A stretch of DNA of 64,000 bases from a gamma proteobacterium endosymbiont of Lamellibrachia anaximandri (lineage in GTDB: Bacteria > Pseudomonadota > Gammaproteobacteria > Chromatiales > Chromatiaceae). Positions within the stretch are counted from its first letter, which is position 1. Each line of letters starts with the position of its first letter. The stretch is taken from the NCBI GenBank assembly GCA_016756855.1, contig JAESPD010000002.1, positions 62,001 through 126,000 on the forward strand, in the 5' to 3' direction. The notes under the pieces are model-generated. The model saw only the letters and a list, made by a program, of their open reading frames with translations, was not told the origin of the DNA and did no database searches. The position numbers and the translations under genes were made by a program. Of this stretch, positions 9,203 through 17,727 are shown one piece after another.

Positions 9203-9718
9203 ATGAGATTTCAAATGTTTGGTAGAAAACCGAAAATTGAGGCGGCAGTCAAAGTGCTTTTTGTCTGCATGGGTAATATCTGCCGCTCACCAACTGCGCA
9301 GGGTGTTTTTCGTGCGCTGGTCGAAAAGGAGGGGCTGGCTCATCTGATAGCCACGGATTCAGCCGGTACTATCGATTTTCATATTGGTGGCAGCCCGGAT
9401 CGCAGAGCCCAGCAGACCGCCCTAAACCGGGATGTCGATCTGAGTGACCTGCGGGCACGCCAAACGGTGCCGGAAGATTTTGAACAGTTTGACTATATTC
9501 TTGCCATGGACCGGTCAAATTATGATGACCTGTTGACACTTTGCCCGCCAGGTCTGGAAGAGAAACTCTACCTTTTTCTCGACTTTGCCCCTCATCTGGA
9601 AGTCCGTGAAGTTCCTGACCCTTACTACGGTGATCCCGCTGGGTTTGAAAACGTATTCGACCTGGTGGAAGCGGCTTCTATCGGGCTGCTGAGCAGGATC
9701 AAAGAACAGAACCTGTAG
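9203..9718 (+). CDS. Low-molecular-weight protein-tyrosine phosphatase
   Basis: Cytoplasmic phosphatase of the LMW-PTP/arsenate reductase fold. The signature CX5R loop is at residues 22-28 (VCMGNICRS, nucleophile C22, R28) and the general-acid loop is VPDPYYGDP near residue 140. The 171 residues are slightly longer than the usual 155 because of an N-terminal extension; ATG 9215 is an alternative start four codons in. It stands alone between queC and a dispersed repeat. A link to exopolysaccharide tyrosine kinases cannot be judged here because none is nearby. Confidence 0.9.
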   Translation: MRFQMFGRKPKIEAAVKVLFVCMGNICRSPTAQGVFRALVEKEGLAHLIATDSAGTIDFHIGGSPDRRAQQTALNRDVDLSDLRARQTVPEDFEQFDYILAMDRSNYDDLLTLCPPGLEEKLYLFLDFAPHLEVREVPDPYYGDPAGFENVFDLVEAASIGLLSRIKEQNL

Positions 9719-9745
9719 GCCAGTCAAACTCCGTGTCGATGAACC

Positions 9746-9821
9746 GTAGGCCTGATCAAGCGTAGCGGGCTAGGCAAAACGCAGGACATATGCCGGATCC
9801 GCTACGCTTGATCCAGCCTAC
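9746..9821. repeat. Dispersed palindromic repeat, GTAGG family, copy A
   Basis: Left half GTAGGCCTGATCAAGCGTAG..., right half CCGCTACGCTTGATCCAGCC..., nearly exact complements separated by about 30 bp. Related copies occur at 43363-43451 and 49144-49232. This copy sits between the convergent phosphatase gene and rne and could act as a bidirectional transcription stop or mRNA end protector. Confidence 0.85.
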
Positions 9822-9848
9822 AGTCAGGCGGATCAGCGCACGGATTAT

Positions 9849-12710
9849 TCAATCATCCGACTTTTCAGCAGGGGCACTCTCTTTCTGAGCGGTCTCGGCT
9901 GTAGGTTTCTTCTCTGCTTGGGTCGACGGTTTAGTCGCCTCTGTCGTAGGTTTAGGTTTGGCCGATGCCGCCTTGACGATGGTTTCAGACGGTTCTGATG
10001 CCGGTTTTTTCTCTTCTTTCGCTGTTACAGACTGTTTTTTCTGTTTGCTGGCAACCGCTTTTTCTATTGTGGCCGAAGGTTTCGGCTTCTCCCCCTGAGA
10101 TTTGGCAGGGGCCTCAGCTGAAGTTTTCTCCACTGTGGCAGCCTTCGCTTTTGGTTTCGCAGCAGCCCGCTTCTTTCTGACTGCTTTTGGTTTTGGAGCA
10201 GCACTCTCCTTGGGTTCTTTCTCTTCCTTGGGTGCAACCTTCTCTTCTGTCTTTGTGACTTTTTTGGTTGTGATCTGAACCAGCTTTTTCGGCGCTGCTT
10301 TGGGTTTCACCGGGGCAGCAGGTTTTGGTTTTGGTGCTGGCTGTGGTGTCTTTTTCTCTGTTTTTGGCGGAACAGTAACCGGTTTTGTTTCCACCATTTC
10401 CGGCTTCTTTTCCGGCGCACTCATAGGCTTCGGAGCCGCCTTTTCGGTTGTAGTCTCGCTAACCGCTGGCTTGGTGCGCTTGGGGGCAGGCGTCTCGACT
10501 TTGGCGGGAGTGGAACTCATATCCTCTACGGTTGGCCTTGTTGGGGCAGGGATCGCATCAATCGAAAAACGTTCGGCTTTTTCTGATTCTTTCTGCTGAC
10601 CCTGCGGATCCTGCTGGCTCTGCTCACGCTCATCGCTTGGGCGACGACGGCGTCCACCTCGGCGTCCACGGCGAGAACCGCTACGGCTACCTTTGGGTTT
10701 TGGCGCGTCACCTCTACCTGTTTCAGGTTGCACGTTATCTGCTTCGACAACCTGCTTTTTCGGTGCTTCCTTGGCAGGTTTTTTTTGTTCCTGCCGCTTT
10801 TTCTGTTGAGGCTGGTTCTTCTGGCTCTGGCCCTGACCGGTTTCCGCTTCATCGGCATTGCGCCTGTTTCCACTGCGCCGGTTAGTGCCGCCGGAGCGCC
10901 TCCGTCCGCCTCGGCTGCGCGAGCCCTGTCCATCACGTCTGTTGCGCTGGTTTTGGCGTGGTTTTGACTCCTCTCTCTTCTTTTCTTCAGATTCTTCCTT
11001 TTTCTCGTCAGTACGATGAGAGAAGAGGCTGGTGAATATCTTCTTGAGGAAGCCGTTTTCTTCACTCTTTGCTTCTGCTGGGATAGCACGTTGAGGAGCA
11101 GGGGATGCAGGCGCAATCGCTTTCACTGTCGGCTGCTCACTTTTGGGCTGCTCCGTCCTGGCAAAGACAGGCATCTCGGATGTTTCCTTCTCCACCATTT
11201 TATAACTGGCAGCATCATCCTGGCCTTCTGGCAACTCACTGCTCTTTACCCGTTCAATGCGGTAATTCGGTGTCTCCAGGCTGGTGTTTGGCACCAAAAC
11301 AACACTGATGGTTTGGCGGTTTTCAATATCGTGAATCGCGGTGCGTTTCTCATTGAGCAGGAAAGTGGCCACGTCGACCGGCAACTGGGCTATGAGGCGT
11401 CCCGTGTTCTCCTTCATTGCCTCCTCTTCGATGATGCGCAGGATAGAGAGACCAAGGGACTCGACGCCTCTGACAGTGCCGTGGCCTTTGCAACGGGGGC
11501 AGACCTGTTCGCTGGCTTCACCAAGAGAGGGACGGAGACGCTGCCGGGACATCTCCAACAGACCAAACCGTGAGATACGGCCGATCTGGACTCTGGCCCG
11601 ATCCTCCTTGAGTGCGTCTTTCAGACGATTTTCCACTTCCCGTTGGTTGCGGGCAGGCGTCATATCGATAAAATCGATGACGAACAGACCGCCGAGGTCC
11701 CGCAGTCGCAATTGGCGGGCAACCTCATCCGCTGCTTCCAGGTTGGTGTTACGCGCGGTCTCTTCTATGTCCGCGCCTTTGGTTGCACGGGCTGAGTTGA
11801 TGTCGATAGAGGTCAGCGCCTCCGTAGGATCGATTACAATAGCTCCACCGGATGGCAGTCGCACCTCACGTTGAAAGGCTGATTCGATTTGACTTTCGAT
11901 CTGATAGCGGCTGAAAAGAGGCACCTCGTCCTGATAGCGGCGCAGCTTCTTGGAATATTGGGGCATGACCTGGTTGATAAAACGCTCGGCCTGGGAGTAG
12001 ACATCCGCATCGTCGATGACGATTTCACCAATATCCACCCGAAGATAGTCGCGGATGCATCGAATGATGACATTGCTCTCCTGATAGATTAGAAAAGGCG
12101 CCGATTTGCTGCTCGCGGAATTATCGATGGCCTGCCAGAGCTGATCCAGATAGTTCAGATCCCACTGCAATTCTTCGGCGTTCTTGCCGATACCCGCTGT
12201 ACGAACGATCAGTCCCATATTATCGGGGATGGTCAATGCACTCATCGCCTCCCGCAGATCCGCTCGATCCTGACCTTCGATGCGGCGTGAGACGCCTCCA
12301 GCCCTAGGGTTGTTGGGCATCAGCACGAGATAGCGTCCTGCCAGAGAGATAAAGGTCGTCAGCGCAGCGCCCTTGTTGCCGCGCTCTTCTTTCTCGACCT
12401 GGACAACAACTTCCTGGCCTTCCTTGATGGCACCCTGGATATTTACGCGCTTGGGAGACTGTTGTGCGGACTCGGAGAAGTAGCTCCGTGAGATCTCTTT
12501 TAGCGGCAGAAAACCGTGGCGTTCTGCGCCGTACTCGACGAAGGCAGCCTCAAGACTGGGTTCCACCCGGGTAATGCGCCCTTTGTAGATATTGGCTTTT
12601 TTCTGTTCCCGGCCGGGAAGTTCGATATCCAGATTGAAAAGCTTTTGGCCATCGACGATGGCAACACGCAACTCCTCTGATTGAGTTGCATTGATTAGCA
12701 TGCGTTTCAT
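9849..12710 (-). CDS. rne: Ribonuclease E
   Basis: Main endoribonuclease for mRNA decay and rRNA/tRNA processing. The 953-residue protein has the N-terminal S1 domain (about 35-125), the RNase E/G catalytic core with the metal site in VIDFIDM...[11 protein letters not shown] (about 345-370), the zinc-link CPRCKGHG near residue 404, and a long disordered C-terminal scaffold. The scaffold includes an amphipathic helix [15 protein letters not shown] that resembles the membrane-targeting sequence, an Arg-rich RNA-binding stretch (RGGRRRSGG), and a Lys/Pro/Ala-rich tail. It is divergent from rluC, as in E. coli. Confidence 0.96.
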   Translation of the reverse strand: MKRMLINATQSEELRVAIVDGQKLFNLDIELPGREQKKANIYKGRITRVEPSLEAAFVEYGAERHGFLPLKEISRSYFSESAQQSPKRVNIQGAIKEGQEVVVQVEKEERGNKGAALTTFISLAGRYLVLMPNNPRAGGVSRRIEGQDRADLREAMSALTIPDNMGLIVRTAGIGKNAEELQWDLNYLDQLWQAIDNSASSKSAPFLIYQESNVIIRCIRDYLRVDIGEIVIDDADVYSQAERFINQVMPQYSKKLRRYQDEVPLFSRYQIESQIESAFQREVRLPSGGAIVIDPTEALTSIDINSARATKGADIEETARNTNLEAADEVARQLRLRDLGGLFVIDFIDMTPARNQREVENRLKDALKEDRARVQIGRISRFGLLEMSRQRLRPSLGEASEQVCPRCKGHGTVRGVESLGLSILRIIEEEAMKENTGRLIAQLPVDVATFLLNEKRTAIHDIENRQTISVVLVPNTSLETPNYRIERVKSSELPEGQDDAASYKMVEKETSEMPVFARTEQPKSEQPTVKAIAPASPAPQRAIPAEAKSEENGFLKKIFTSLFSHRTDEKKEESEEKKREESKPRQNQRNRRDGQGSRSRGGRRRSGGTNRRSGNRRNADEAETGQGQSQKNQPQQKKRQEQKKPAKEAPKKQVVEADNVQPETGRGDAPKPKGSRSGSRRGRRGGRRRRPSDEREQSQQDPQGQQKESEKAERFSIDAIPAPTRPTVEDMSSTPAKVETPAPKRTKPAVSETTTEKAAPKPMSAPEKKPEMVETKPVTVPPKTEKKTPQPAPKPKPAAPVKPKAAPKKLVQITTKKVTKTEEKVAPKEEKEPKESAAPKPKAVRKKRAAAKPKAKAATVEKTSAEAPAKSQGEKPKPSATIEKAVASKQKKQSVTAKEEKKPASEPSETIVKAASAKPKPTTEATKPSTQAEKKPTAETAQKESAPAEKSDD

Positions 12711-13335
12711 ATTTTCTATCCATGCAACTGCTCGAGTCTCGTCACAGCAGGCGGAAATCCGCGCATTGAATCACGGTCTGACTGCTTTCTATTCAGTCAG
12801 CTCCCGTTTTCATCTGGCTGTCGAGTTGAGGGCAAAATCGTTTTACCCACGATCGTTTCCCGAAACTGGCTCGGGCAGTTGAAAAGCTGTTAAAGTTCGC
12901 CATCTGGCGGTCAGCCGTTCTCTGAACTTCTGTAAGGCACTTGAGCGGAGGATATTTGGCGCTTCGCCAAACCCGTTACGCAGCGCTCTGGATCATGAGT
13001 TGTATGATCGCATCGCTTATGTGCCGCAGAAGAGCTCAGCAAGACGGGCCGCATGTGGCACCTGTTTGCTCGGTCAGCACAGCCCTGGGCCGCCTGAGAG
13101 GCCAATCTCTCTGTCTGTGTTGGACGAGGTGTTGGCAATAATTATGGGGCAGGGGCCCTTGCGATATGCTGAATTATTTTCCTGAAGGGAAAAATCCCCC
13201 ACAGGCTATCTAATCTCTTACCGCGCTGACGACGGCTGAGCTGCAAGGCTTGGCCACCGTCAAAAAAAATCAATTGGCAATATAGCAATCTTTCTCTTGC
13301 CTAGCAATGACTTAACGATAGAAAAAAGCCAATAA
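12711..13335. promoter_or_regulatory. rne-rluC divergent region with probable rne leader
   Basis: About 625 bp without a convincing gene. On the rne side it holds several perfect small hairpins: GCGGAAATCCGC (12751-12762), CTGACTG/CAGTCAG (12778-12800) and TTTGGCG/CGCCAAA (12955-12971). In E. coli the long rne 5' leader folds into hairpins through which RNase E controls its own mRNA; the same layout here suggests the same control, but that is inference. Short open frames in this stretch have no recognisable protein features. Confidence 0.55.
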
Positions 13336-14298
13336 ATGTCAGAATCAAAAAAGAATTCTCCAGCAGTCAGATTTGTCACCGTGGAGGCGGATTTCGCGGA
13401 CCAGAGAATCGACAATTTTCTTTTGCGGGAACTCAAGGGTGTACCGAAAAGTTTTGTCTATCGCATCCTGCGACGGGGGGAGGTGCGGGTTAACAAGGGA
13501 CGGGTGAAGGCGGCTTATCGCTTGAAGGACGGGGATATGGTGCGCATTCCTCCTGTTCGTATGGCCGATCCTGCAGAAAAACCCAAGCCGACGAAAAACC
13601 TCCTTGCGCAGTTGGAAAGCGCCATTATCTTCGAAAATGACCGCTTTTTGGTCCTGAACAAACCATCTGGCATTGCTGTTCATGGTGGTAGCGGGCTGAA
13701 TTTTGGTGTCATTGAGGCACTGCGTGAGCTACGACCCGAAGATCATCATCTGGAGCTGGTGCATCGCTTGGATCGCGCGACATCAGGCTGCTTGCTGATC
13801 AGTAAGAAACGCAGTGCTCTACGGATACTGCATGAACTTATACGGAGTAATCGAGTCGATAAACGGTATCTCGTGCTGGTTGCGGGCAGTTGGCGCAAAG
13901 GTCGTAAAAATGCAGATGCCCCCCTTCTGAAAAACACCCTTCAAGGTGGAGAGAGGTTGGTCAAGGTCGACCCGGAGGGAAAATCGGCCCAGACCCGCTT
14001 TCAACGCCTGAGACGATTCCGAAATTACACGCTTGTGGAGGCAGAACTCATCACAGGAAGAACACATCAGATTCGCGTTCACTGCGTCTGGTTGGGCTCA
14101 CCGGTGCTGGGTGACACTAAATATGGTGATGAAGCGGCCAATCGGGAAATGCGCAAGCTGGGGTTGAAACGGCTGTTTTTGCACGCACATAAATTGAAAT
14201 TCCGCTGGCCAGGTGAGAAGAGAGATCTTGAAATCAAGGCGCCACTTCCTTCGGAATTGGAAACCCTGCTTGAAAAACTGGATGAAGAAAATAGATGA
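13336..14298 (+). CDS. rluC: 23S rRNA pseudouridine synthase RluC
   Basis: Makes pseudouridines 955, 2504 and 2580 in 23S rRNA (E. coli numbering). The 320-residue protein has an N-terminal S4 domain (about 15-75, RIDNFLLRELKGVPKSFVYRILR) and the RluA-type catalytic domain, with the catalytic Asp in VHRLDRATSG (near 140) and the GRTHQIRVH motif (near 245). It is divergent from rne and its stop overlaps the HAD gene by 4 bp (ATGA). Confidence 0.95.
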   Translation: MSESKKNSPAVRFVTVEADFADQRIDNFLLRELKGVPKSFVYRILRRGEVRVNKGRVKAAYRLKDGDMVRIPPVRMADPAEKPKPTKNLLAQLESAIIFENDRFLVLNKPSGIAVHGGSGLNFGVIEALRELRPEDHHLELVHRLDRATSGCLLISKKRSALRILHELIRSNRVDKRYLVLVAGSWRKGRKNADAPLLKNTLQGGERLVKVDPEGKSAQTRFQRLRRFRNYTLVEAELITGRTHQIRVHCVWLGSPVLGDTKYGDEAANREMRKLGLKRLFLHAHKLKFRWPGEKRDLEIKAPLPSELETLLEKLDEENR

Positions 14299-14954
14299 AG
14301 TTTAAGCTGTTAATATTTGATTGGGATGGAACTTTGATGGACTCAGAGGCGCGTATCGTGGACTGCGTACGGGCTGCTGTAGACGATCTTGGATTGGACT
14401 GCCCGAGTAACGATGCAATACGTAATATTATCGGTTTGGGTCTGAGAGAGGCCATAGATACCCTGTTTCCCGGCGCGGATGATGAACTGCACCGCAATGT
14501 CGTTAGCCGATATCGTTACCATTTCCTCGGCGGCAACGAAACGCCATCCAGCCTGTTCGACGGAGCGCGAGAAGTCATCGAAACCCTGGCACAGCAGGAG
14601 TATCTGCTGGCAGTGGCGACGGGTAAGGGCCGGCAGGGGTTGGATCAGGTTCTGGAATCTACGGCGTTAGGAGAGTATTTCCATATAACCCGTTGTGCTG
14701 ATGAAACTTTTTCCAAGCCCCATCCTGAGATGCTGGAACAGATCCTCGATAGGCTCGGCGTTGAGCCGCACGAGGCCTTGATGATTGGTGATACCGAGTA
14801 TGATCTGGAAATGGCAAGCAATGCCGGCACCCATTCTCTTGGCGTAACCTATGGCGTCCATAGTCAGGAGCGTCTTCTCCGACACAACCCACTGGACTGT
14901 CTGCACGACGTTTCCGCCATCCCAGAGTGGCTGGAATCGCAGATTAACAAATAA
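14295..14954 (+). CDS. HAD-IA family phosphatase (phosphoglycolate phosphatase-like)
   Basis: Cytoplasmic HAD-superfamily hydrolase. Motif I is DWDGTLMDS (nucleophile D9, acid D11), motif II/III region includes ATGKGRQGLD and SKPHPEM, and motif IV is MIGDTEYDLEMA. At 219 residues it resembles Gph/PhnX-type phosphatases, but the substrate cannot be told. The rluC-HAD-sppA order is known in Pseudomonas and relatives. Translationally coupled to rluC. Confidence 0.88.
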   Translation: MKFKLLIFDWDGTLMDSEARIVDCVRAAVDDLGLDCPSNDAIRNIIGLGLREAIDTLFPGADDELHRNVVSRYRYHFLGGNETPSSLFDGAREVIETLAQQEYLLAVATGKGRQGLDQVLESTALGEYFHITRCADETFSKPHPEMLEQILDRLGVEPHEALMIGDTEYDLEMASNAGTHSLGVTYGVHSQERLLRHNPLDCLHDVSAIPEWLESQINK

Positions 14955-14994
14955 GTAATTTACTTTAAATACAATATATTATTAAGGTTTATTC

Positions 14995-15981
14995 ATGTCA
15001 GATATAAATAATGGCAAGCCACGTTCTCAGTCCATTCCCAGTGATTGGGAAAGGGTGCTGGTAGATAAGGTTGTGTTGGGCTCCATTGCAGAGAGCCGTC
15101 GCAGCCGGCGATGGGGCATTTTTTTTAAGGGCCTGACCTTTCTATATCTCTTTGTACTTTTGGCAGTGTTATGGAACGATGATTTGGGCAAAGGTGTTTC
15201 AACTGCTACAGAGTACACAGCACTGGTCGAAGTCAGCGGCGTTATTGCCCCGGACACCAAAGCCAGTGCCGACAAAGTCGTGACCGGCCTGCGAAATGCC
15301 TTCGAGGACGAGAAGACCAAGGGCGTCATCCTGCGCATGAATACGCCGGGCGGCAGTCCGGTTCAGTCGCGTTATATTTACGATGAGATTACCCGACTGA
15401 GAAAAGAGAACCCAAAAATCAAAGTCTATGCGGTAATCGTGGATATCTGCGCCTCAGGCGGTTACTACATCGCTGCCGCTGCGGATGAGATCTATGCAGA
15501 CAAAGGCAGTCTGGTCGGCTCCATCGGTGTTTTGATGAACGGATTTGGCTTCGTTGATGTGATGCAGGGGTTGGGCATCGAGCGCCGCTTGATGACCGCT
15601 GGCGAAAACAAAGGCATCATGGATCCATTCTCACCTGTGGGTGACTCTGATAAGGCGCATATTCAGCGCTTACTGGATCAGTTGCACACCCAATTCATCA
15701 ATAGCGTTCGTGAGGGAAGGGGAGAGCGTCTTAAAGTCACTGAATACCCTGATATATTCAGCGGACTCTTCTGGAGTGGGGAAGAGGCCCTGAAAACGGG
15801 ATTGGTGGACGATTTTGGCAGCAGTAGCTATGTTGCCAGAGAGGTAATCGGTGCCGAGGAGATCGTCGATTTCACGCTGGAAGAGGATGTATGGGATCGG
15901 TTTGCCGAGCGTCTGGGCGCCGGAGCTGCTGAGACATTGGCGCGTATTACCGGTTTTGCCAACAATCTCCAGCTGCGTTAG
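14995..15981 (+). CDS. sppA: Signal peptide peptidase SppA (short form)
   Basis: Inner-membrane Ser/Lys peptidase of family S49 that degrades cleaved signal peptides. The 328 residues comprise a cytoplasmic N-terminus, one membrane segment (about 45-62, FLYLFVLLAVLW) and a single S49 domain, half the length of E. coli SppA. The candidate nucleophile is the Ser of ICASGGYY and the candidate base the Lys of GENKGIM. A weak AAGG ribosome site precedes the ATG. It ends the rluC-HAD-sppA group. Confidence 0.92.
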   Translation: MSDINNGKPRSQSIPSDWERVLVDKVVLGSIAESRRSRRWGIFFKGLTFLYLFVLLAVLWNDDLGKGVSTATEYTALVEVSGVIAPDTKASADKVVTGLRNAFEDEKTKGVILRMNTPGGSPVQSRYIYDEITRLRKENPKIKVYAVIVDICASGGYYIAAAADEIYADKGSLVGSIGVLMNGFGFVDVMQGLGIERRLMTAGENKGIMDPFSPVGDSDKAHIQRLLDQLHTQFINSVREGRGERLKVTEYPDIFSGLFWSGEEALKTGLVDDFGSSSYVAREVIGAEEIVDFTLEEDVWDRFAERLGAGAAETLARITGFANNLQLR

Positions 15982-16046
15982 TAGACCTTTCCCCTGGACA
16001 CTATTCAGCTTGGCTTCTGAGAATATGCTTTTTGTGTTCTTGGTGG

Positions 16047-17054
16047 TTAGCAGATCCGGGGCAGGGGATCGTCTTCCAACTCTTCGAGTATGCGTGCGCC
16101 GCCGAGGGGTGTCTCCATGATCAAATATGGGTCATCCTTGATCACCGTTCCGATGATGGCGGCTGACGCCCCTTCAGGCAGCCTGTGCCAGGCCTGTAAT
16201 GCCGCATCTGCCTGATCTTCTGCAACCACGGCCACAACCCGGCCCTCACAAGCGAGATAGAGGGGGTCATAGCCGAGCATTTCGCACACTGAGTTGACAG
16301 GATCCTGAATTGGGATTTCCGACTGTTGGAGGCGGATCTGCAGACCGGTGGCGTGACAGATCTCATGTCCCACAGTCGCCAGGCCTCCCCGAGTCGGGTC
16401 ACGCATGAAGTGGAGACCAGGCAGGGGGTTGAGCGCCTGTGTCAGGCGTAATACGCTGGCGGCATCTGAACGAAGATCCCCCCGCAGACCAAATTGCTCG
16501 CGAGCCAACATCACGGCGATACCGTGATCCCCAACAGGCCCGCTGACAAGCAACCGGTCGCCAGCCCGGATACGGTCAAGTCCCAGTTGCAGCCCTTTCT
16601 GTCTGATACCGATACCGGTCGTTGCCAGGTAGAGGCCACCGCCTTCACCCCGCCTCAATACCTTGGTGTCGCCTGCTGCAACCTGTACATCAATTGCGTT
16701 TGCGGTCTCAGCAATGCTTCTGACAATACGATCAAGCCTCTCAACCTCAAAACCCTCTTCGATGAAGGCATTCAGACTGAGGTAACGAGGGATCGCACCG
16801 GCAACCGCCAGATCGTTGGTCGTGCCATGCACAGCCAGTGAGCCGATGTTGCCTCCGGGAAACTCCAGTGGTTGAACGGTGAATCCATCGGTAGTGAATA
16901 GCAGATCCCCCTGATCATGCAGATCCAGCCGAACTGCATCCGCATGAATATCGAGGGTGGGGTTCTTGAGATGACGGGAGAAGATCTCTTCGATCAACTC
17001 CCGCATAAAACGGCCACCGTTGCCGTGAGCCAACGTTATGTGTGTATCCTGCAT
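16047..17054 (-). CDS. hypE: [NiFe]-hydrogenase maturation protein HypE
   Basis: Converts the carbamoyl group handed over by HypF to a thiocyanate on its own C-terminal cysteine, giving the CN ligands of the NiFe site. The 335-residue protein shows the family N-terminus (HGNGGRFMRELI), the ATP-binding GTTNDLAVAGA, and ends exactly in PRIC, the conserved tail whose last residue is the active Cys. It is a lone copy in this window: no hypABCDF or hydrogenase subunit is adjacent. It lies downstream of the sulfur globule gene on the same strand, behind that gene's terminator. Confidence 0.94.
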   Translation of the reverse strand: MQDTHITLAHGNGGRFMRELIEEIFSRHLKNPTLDIHADAVRLDLHDQGDLLFTTDGFTVQPLEFPGGNIGSLAVHGTTNDLAVAGAIPRYLSLNAFIEEGFEVERLDRIVRSIAETANAIDVQVAAGDTKVLRRGEGGGLYLATTGIGIRQKGLQLGLDRIRAGDRLLVSGPVGDHGIAVMLAREQFGLRGDLRSDAASVLRLTQALNPLPGLHFMRDPTRGGLATVGHEICHATGLQIRLQQSEIPIQDPVNSVCEMLGYDPLYLACEGRVVAVVAEDQADAALQAWHRLPEGASAAIIGTVIKDDPYLIMETPLGGARILEELEDDPLPRIC

Positions 17055-17111
17055 GATTCCGGAATAGAATTTGTAAGTTGTCTGGAGGATAGCAGGAGAA
17101 GACTATCGGAC

Positions 17112-17144
17112 AAACAAAAACCCCGCCGGTGCAGGCGGGGTTTT
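17112..17144 (-). terminator. Rho-independent terminator of the sulfur globule gene
   Basis: Perfect 11-bp stem AAAACCCCGCC/GGCGGGGTTTT (17117-17127 and 17134-17144), followed on the minus strand by a T-run, 20 bp after the stop of the leftward globule protein gene. It separates this gene from hypE. Confidence 0.9.
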
Positions 17145-17164
17145 CTCGCAGTGAATGAGATGGA

Positions 17165-17476
17165 CTATTCGGCAGCAGCAGGGGCAGCAGGGGCAGGGGC
17201 GGCATACGGGTAGCCACCATAACCATAACCCGGATACCCACCATAACCATAACCCGGATACCCACCATAACCATAACCCGGATACCCACCATAACCATAG
17301 CCTGGATGACCACCCCATGGGCCGCCGCCCCAAGGACCACCGCCCCAGGGACCGCCATAGTAGTCATCATTATCAAACCAGTCGAATGGTCCCCAAAATG
17401 CCTGAACGGAGGAGGTCGCCAGCAAGGCGCTTCCAGCAATAACGGCAGCAGCAGCAAAACGCAGAGTCTTTTTCAT
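17165..17476 (-). CDS. Sulfur globule family protein (Gly/Tyr/Pro repeats)
   Basis: A 103-residue secreted protein. The first 26 residues form a signal peptide (MKKTLRFAAAAVIAGSALLA..., cleavage VQA|FWG). The mature part has GGPWGG repeats, then four copies of the 8-residue unit YGGYPGYG, then an Ala/Pro tail. This composition (Gly, Tyr, Pro, Trp, almost no charge) matches the structural envelope proteins of sulfur globules in Allochromatium and sulfur-oxidising symbionts. A strong ribosome site AAGGAG lies 10 bp before the ATG. A terminator follows, and an FNR-type promoter lies upstream. Other Gly/Tyr-rich surface proteins remain an alternative. Confidence 0.8.
   Translation of the reverse strand: MKKTLRFAAAAVIAGSALLATSSVQAFWGPFDWFDNDDYYGGPWGGGPWGGGPWGGHPGYGYGGYPGYGYGGYPGYGYGGYPGYGYGGYPYAAPAPAAPAAAE
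17214..17309 (-). repeat. Four 24-bp tandem repeats inside the sulfur globule gene
   Basis: Units start at 17214, 17238, 17262 and 17286; the first three are identical and the fourth differs at a few bases. Each encodes one YGGYPGYG octapeptide. Identical DNA units suggest recent copy-number change by slippage. The neighbouring GGPWGG coding part is a second, 12-bp type repeat. Confidence 0.95.
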
Positions 17477-17525
17477 GATGTGTAATCTCCTTTAAAGATA
17501 ATGACACGGCTGAAAAATCAGCGAC

Positions 17526-17558
17526 CGATCCTGGATAGATTTCCTTTTGCCAGGATCG
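17526..17558 (-). other. Stem-loop in the 5' untranslated region of the sulfur globule gene
   Basis: Perfect 9-bp arms CGATCCTGG (17526-17534) and CCAGGATCG (17550-17558) with a 15-base loop, 50 bp before the start codon and inside the predicted transcript. A role in mRNA stability or translation is inference; abundant structural proteins often have such leaders. Confidence 0.55.
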
Positions 17559-17593
17559 ACGGCACCTACTTAAGATTCAAAGAACCCTCTAAC

Positions 17594-17635
17594 AATATAG
17601 GCAGTGTAGAAAAAAATTTGGTTGATCTATATCAC
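17594..17635 (-). promoter_or_regulatory. FNR/Anr-type class II promoter for the sulfur globule gene
   Basis: On the minus strand an FNR-like box GTGATATAGATCAA (17622-17635; consensus TTGAT-N4-ATCAA, one half exact and the other four of five) is followed after exactly 22 bp by a -10 hexamer TATATT (17594-17599). That spacing puts the box centre at -41.5, the class II activator geometry. The predicted start is near 17587, giving a leader of about 110 nt. A CRP-like factor is an alternative binder. Confidence 0.6.
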
Positions 17636-17727
17636 TAAATTAGTGGTTATTAATAGTGCCTATCGCTAATAACATAATCAGCAGGGTGATCAATTGGCAC
17701 TTAACCCCGGCGAGAGCACACTGTTTA

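Noticed and set aside
12911..13185. Short open frames in the rne-rluC gap
   Set aside because: No protein features, no ribosome sites, and they overlap hairpins expected in the rne leader.
16028..16050. Half element similar to the 45-kb palindrome as a full repeat copy
   Set aside because: Only one decayed arm with several mismatches; mentioned in a finding but not listed as a feature.
17165..17476. Repeats in the globule gene as a CRISPR-like array
   Set aside because: Units are adjacent without spacers and are in frame with a repeat protein.
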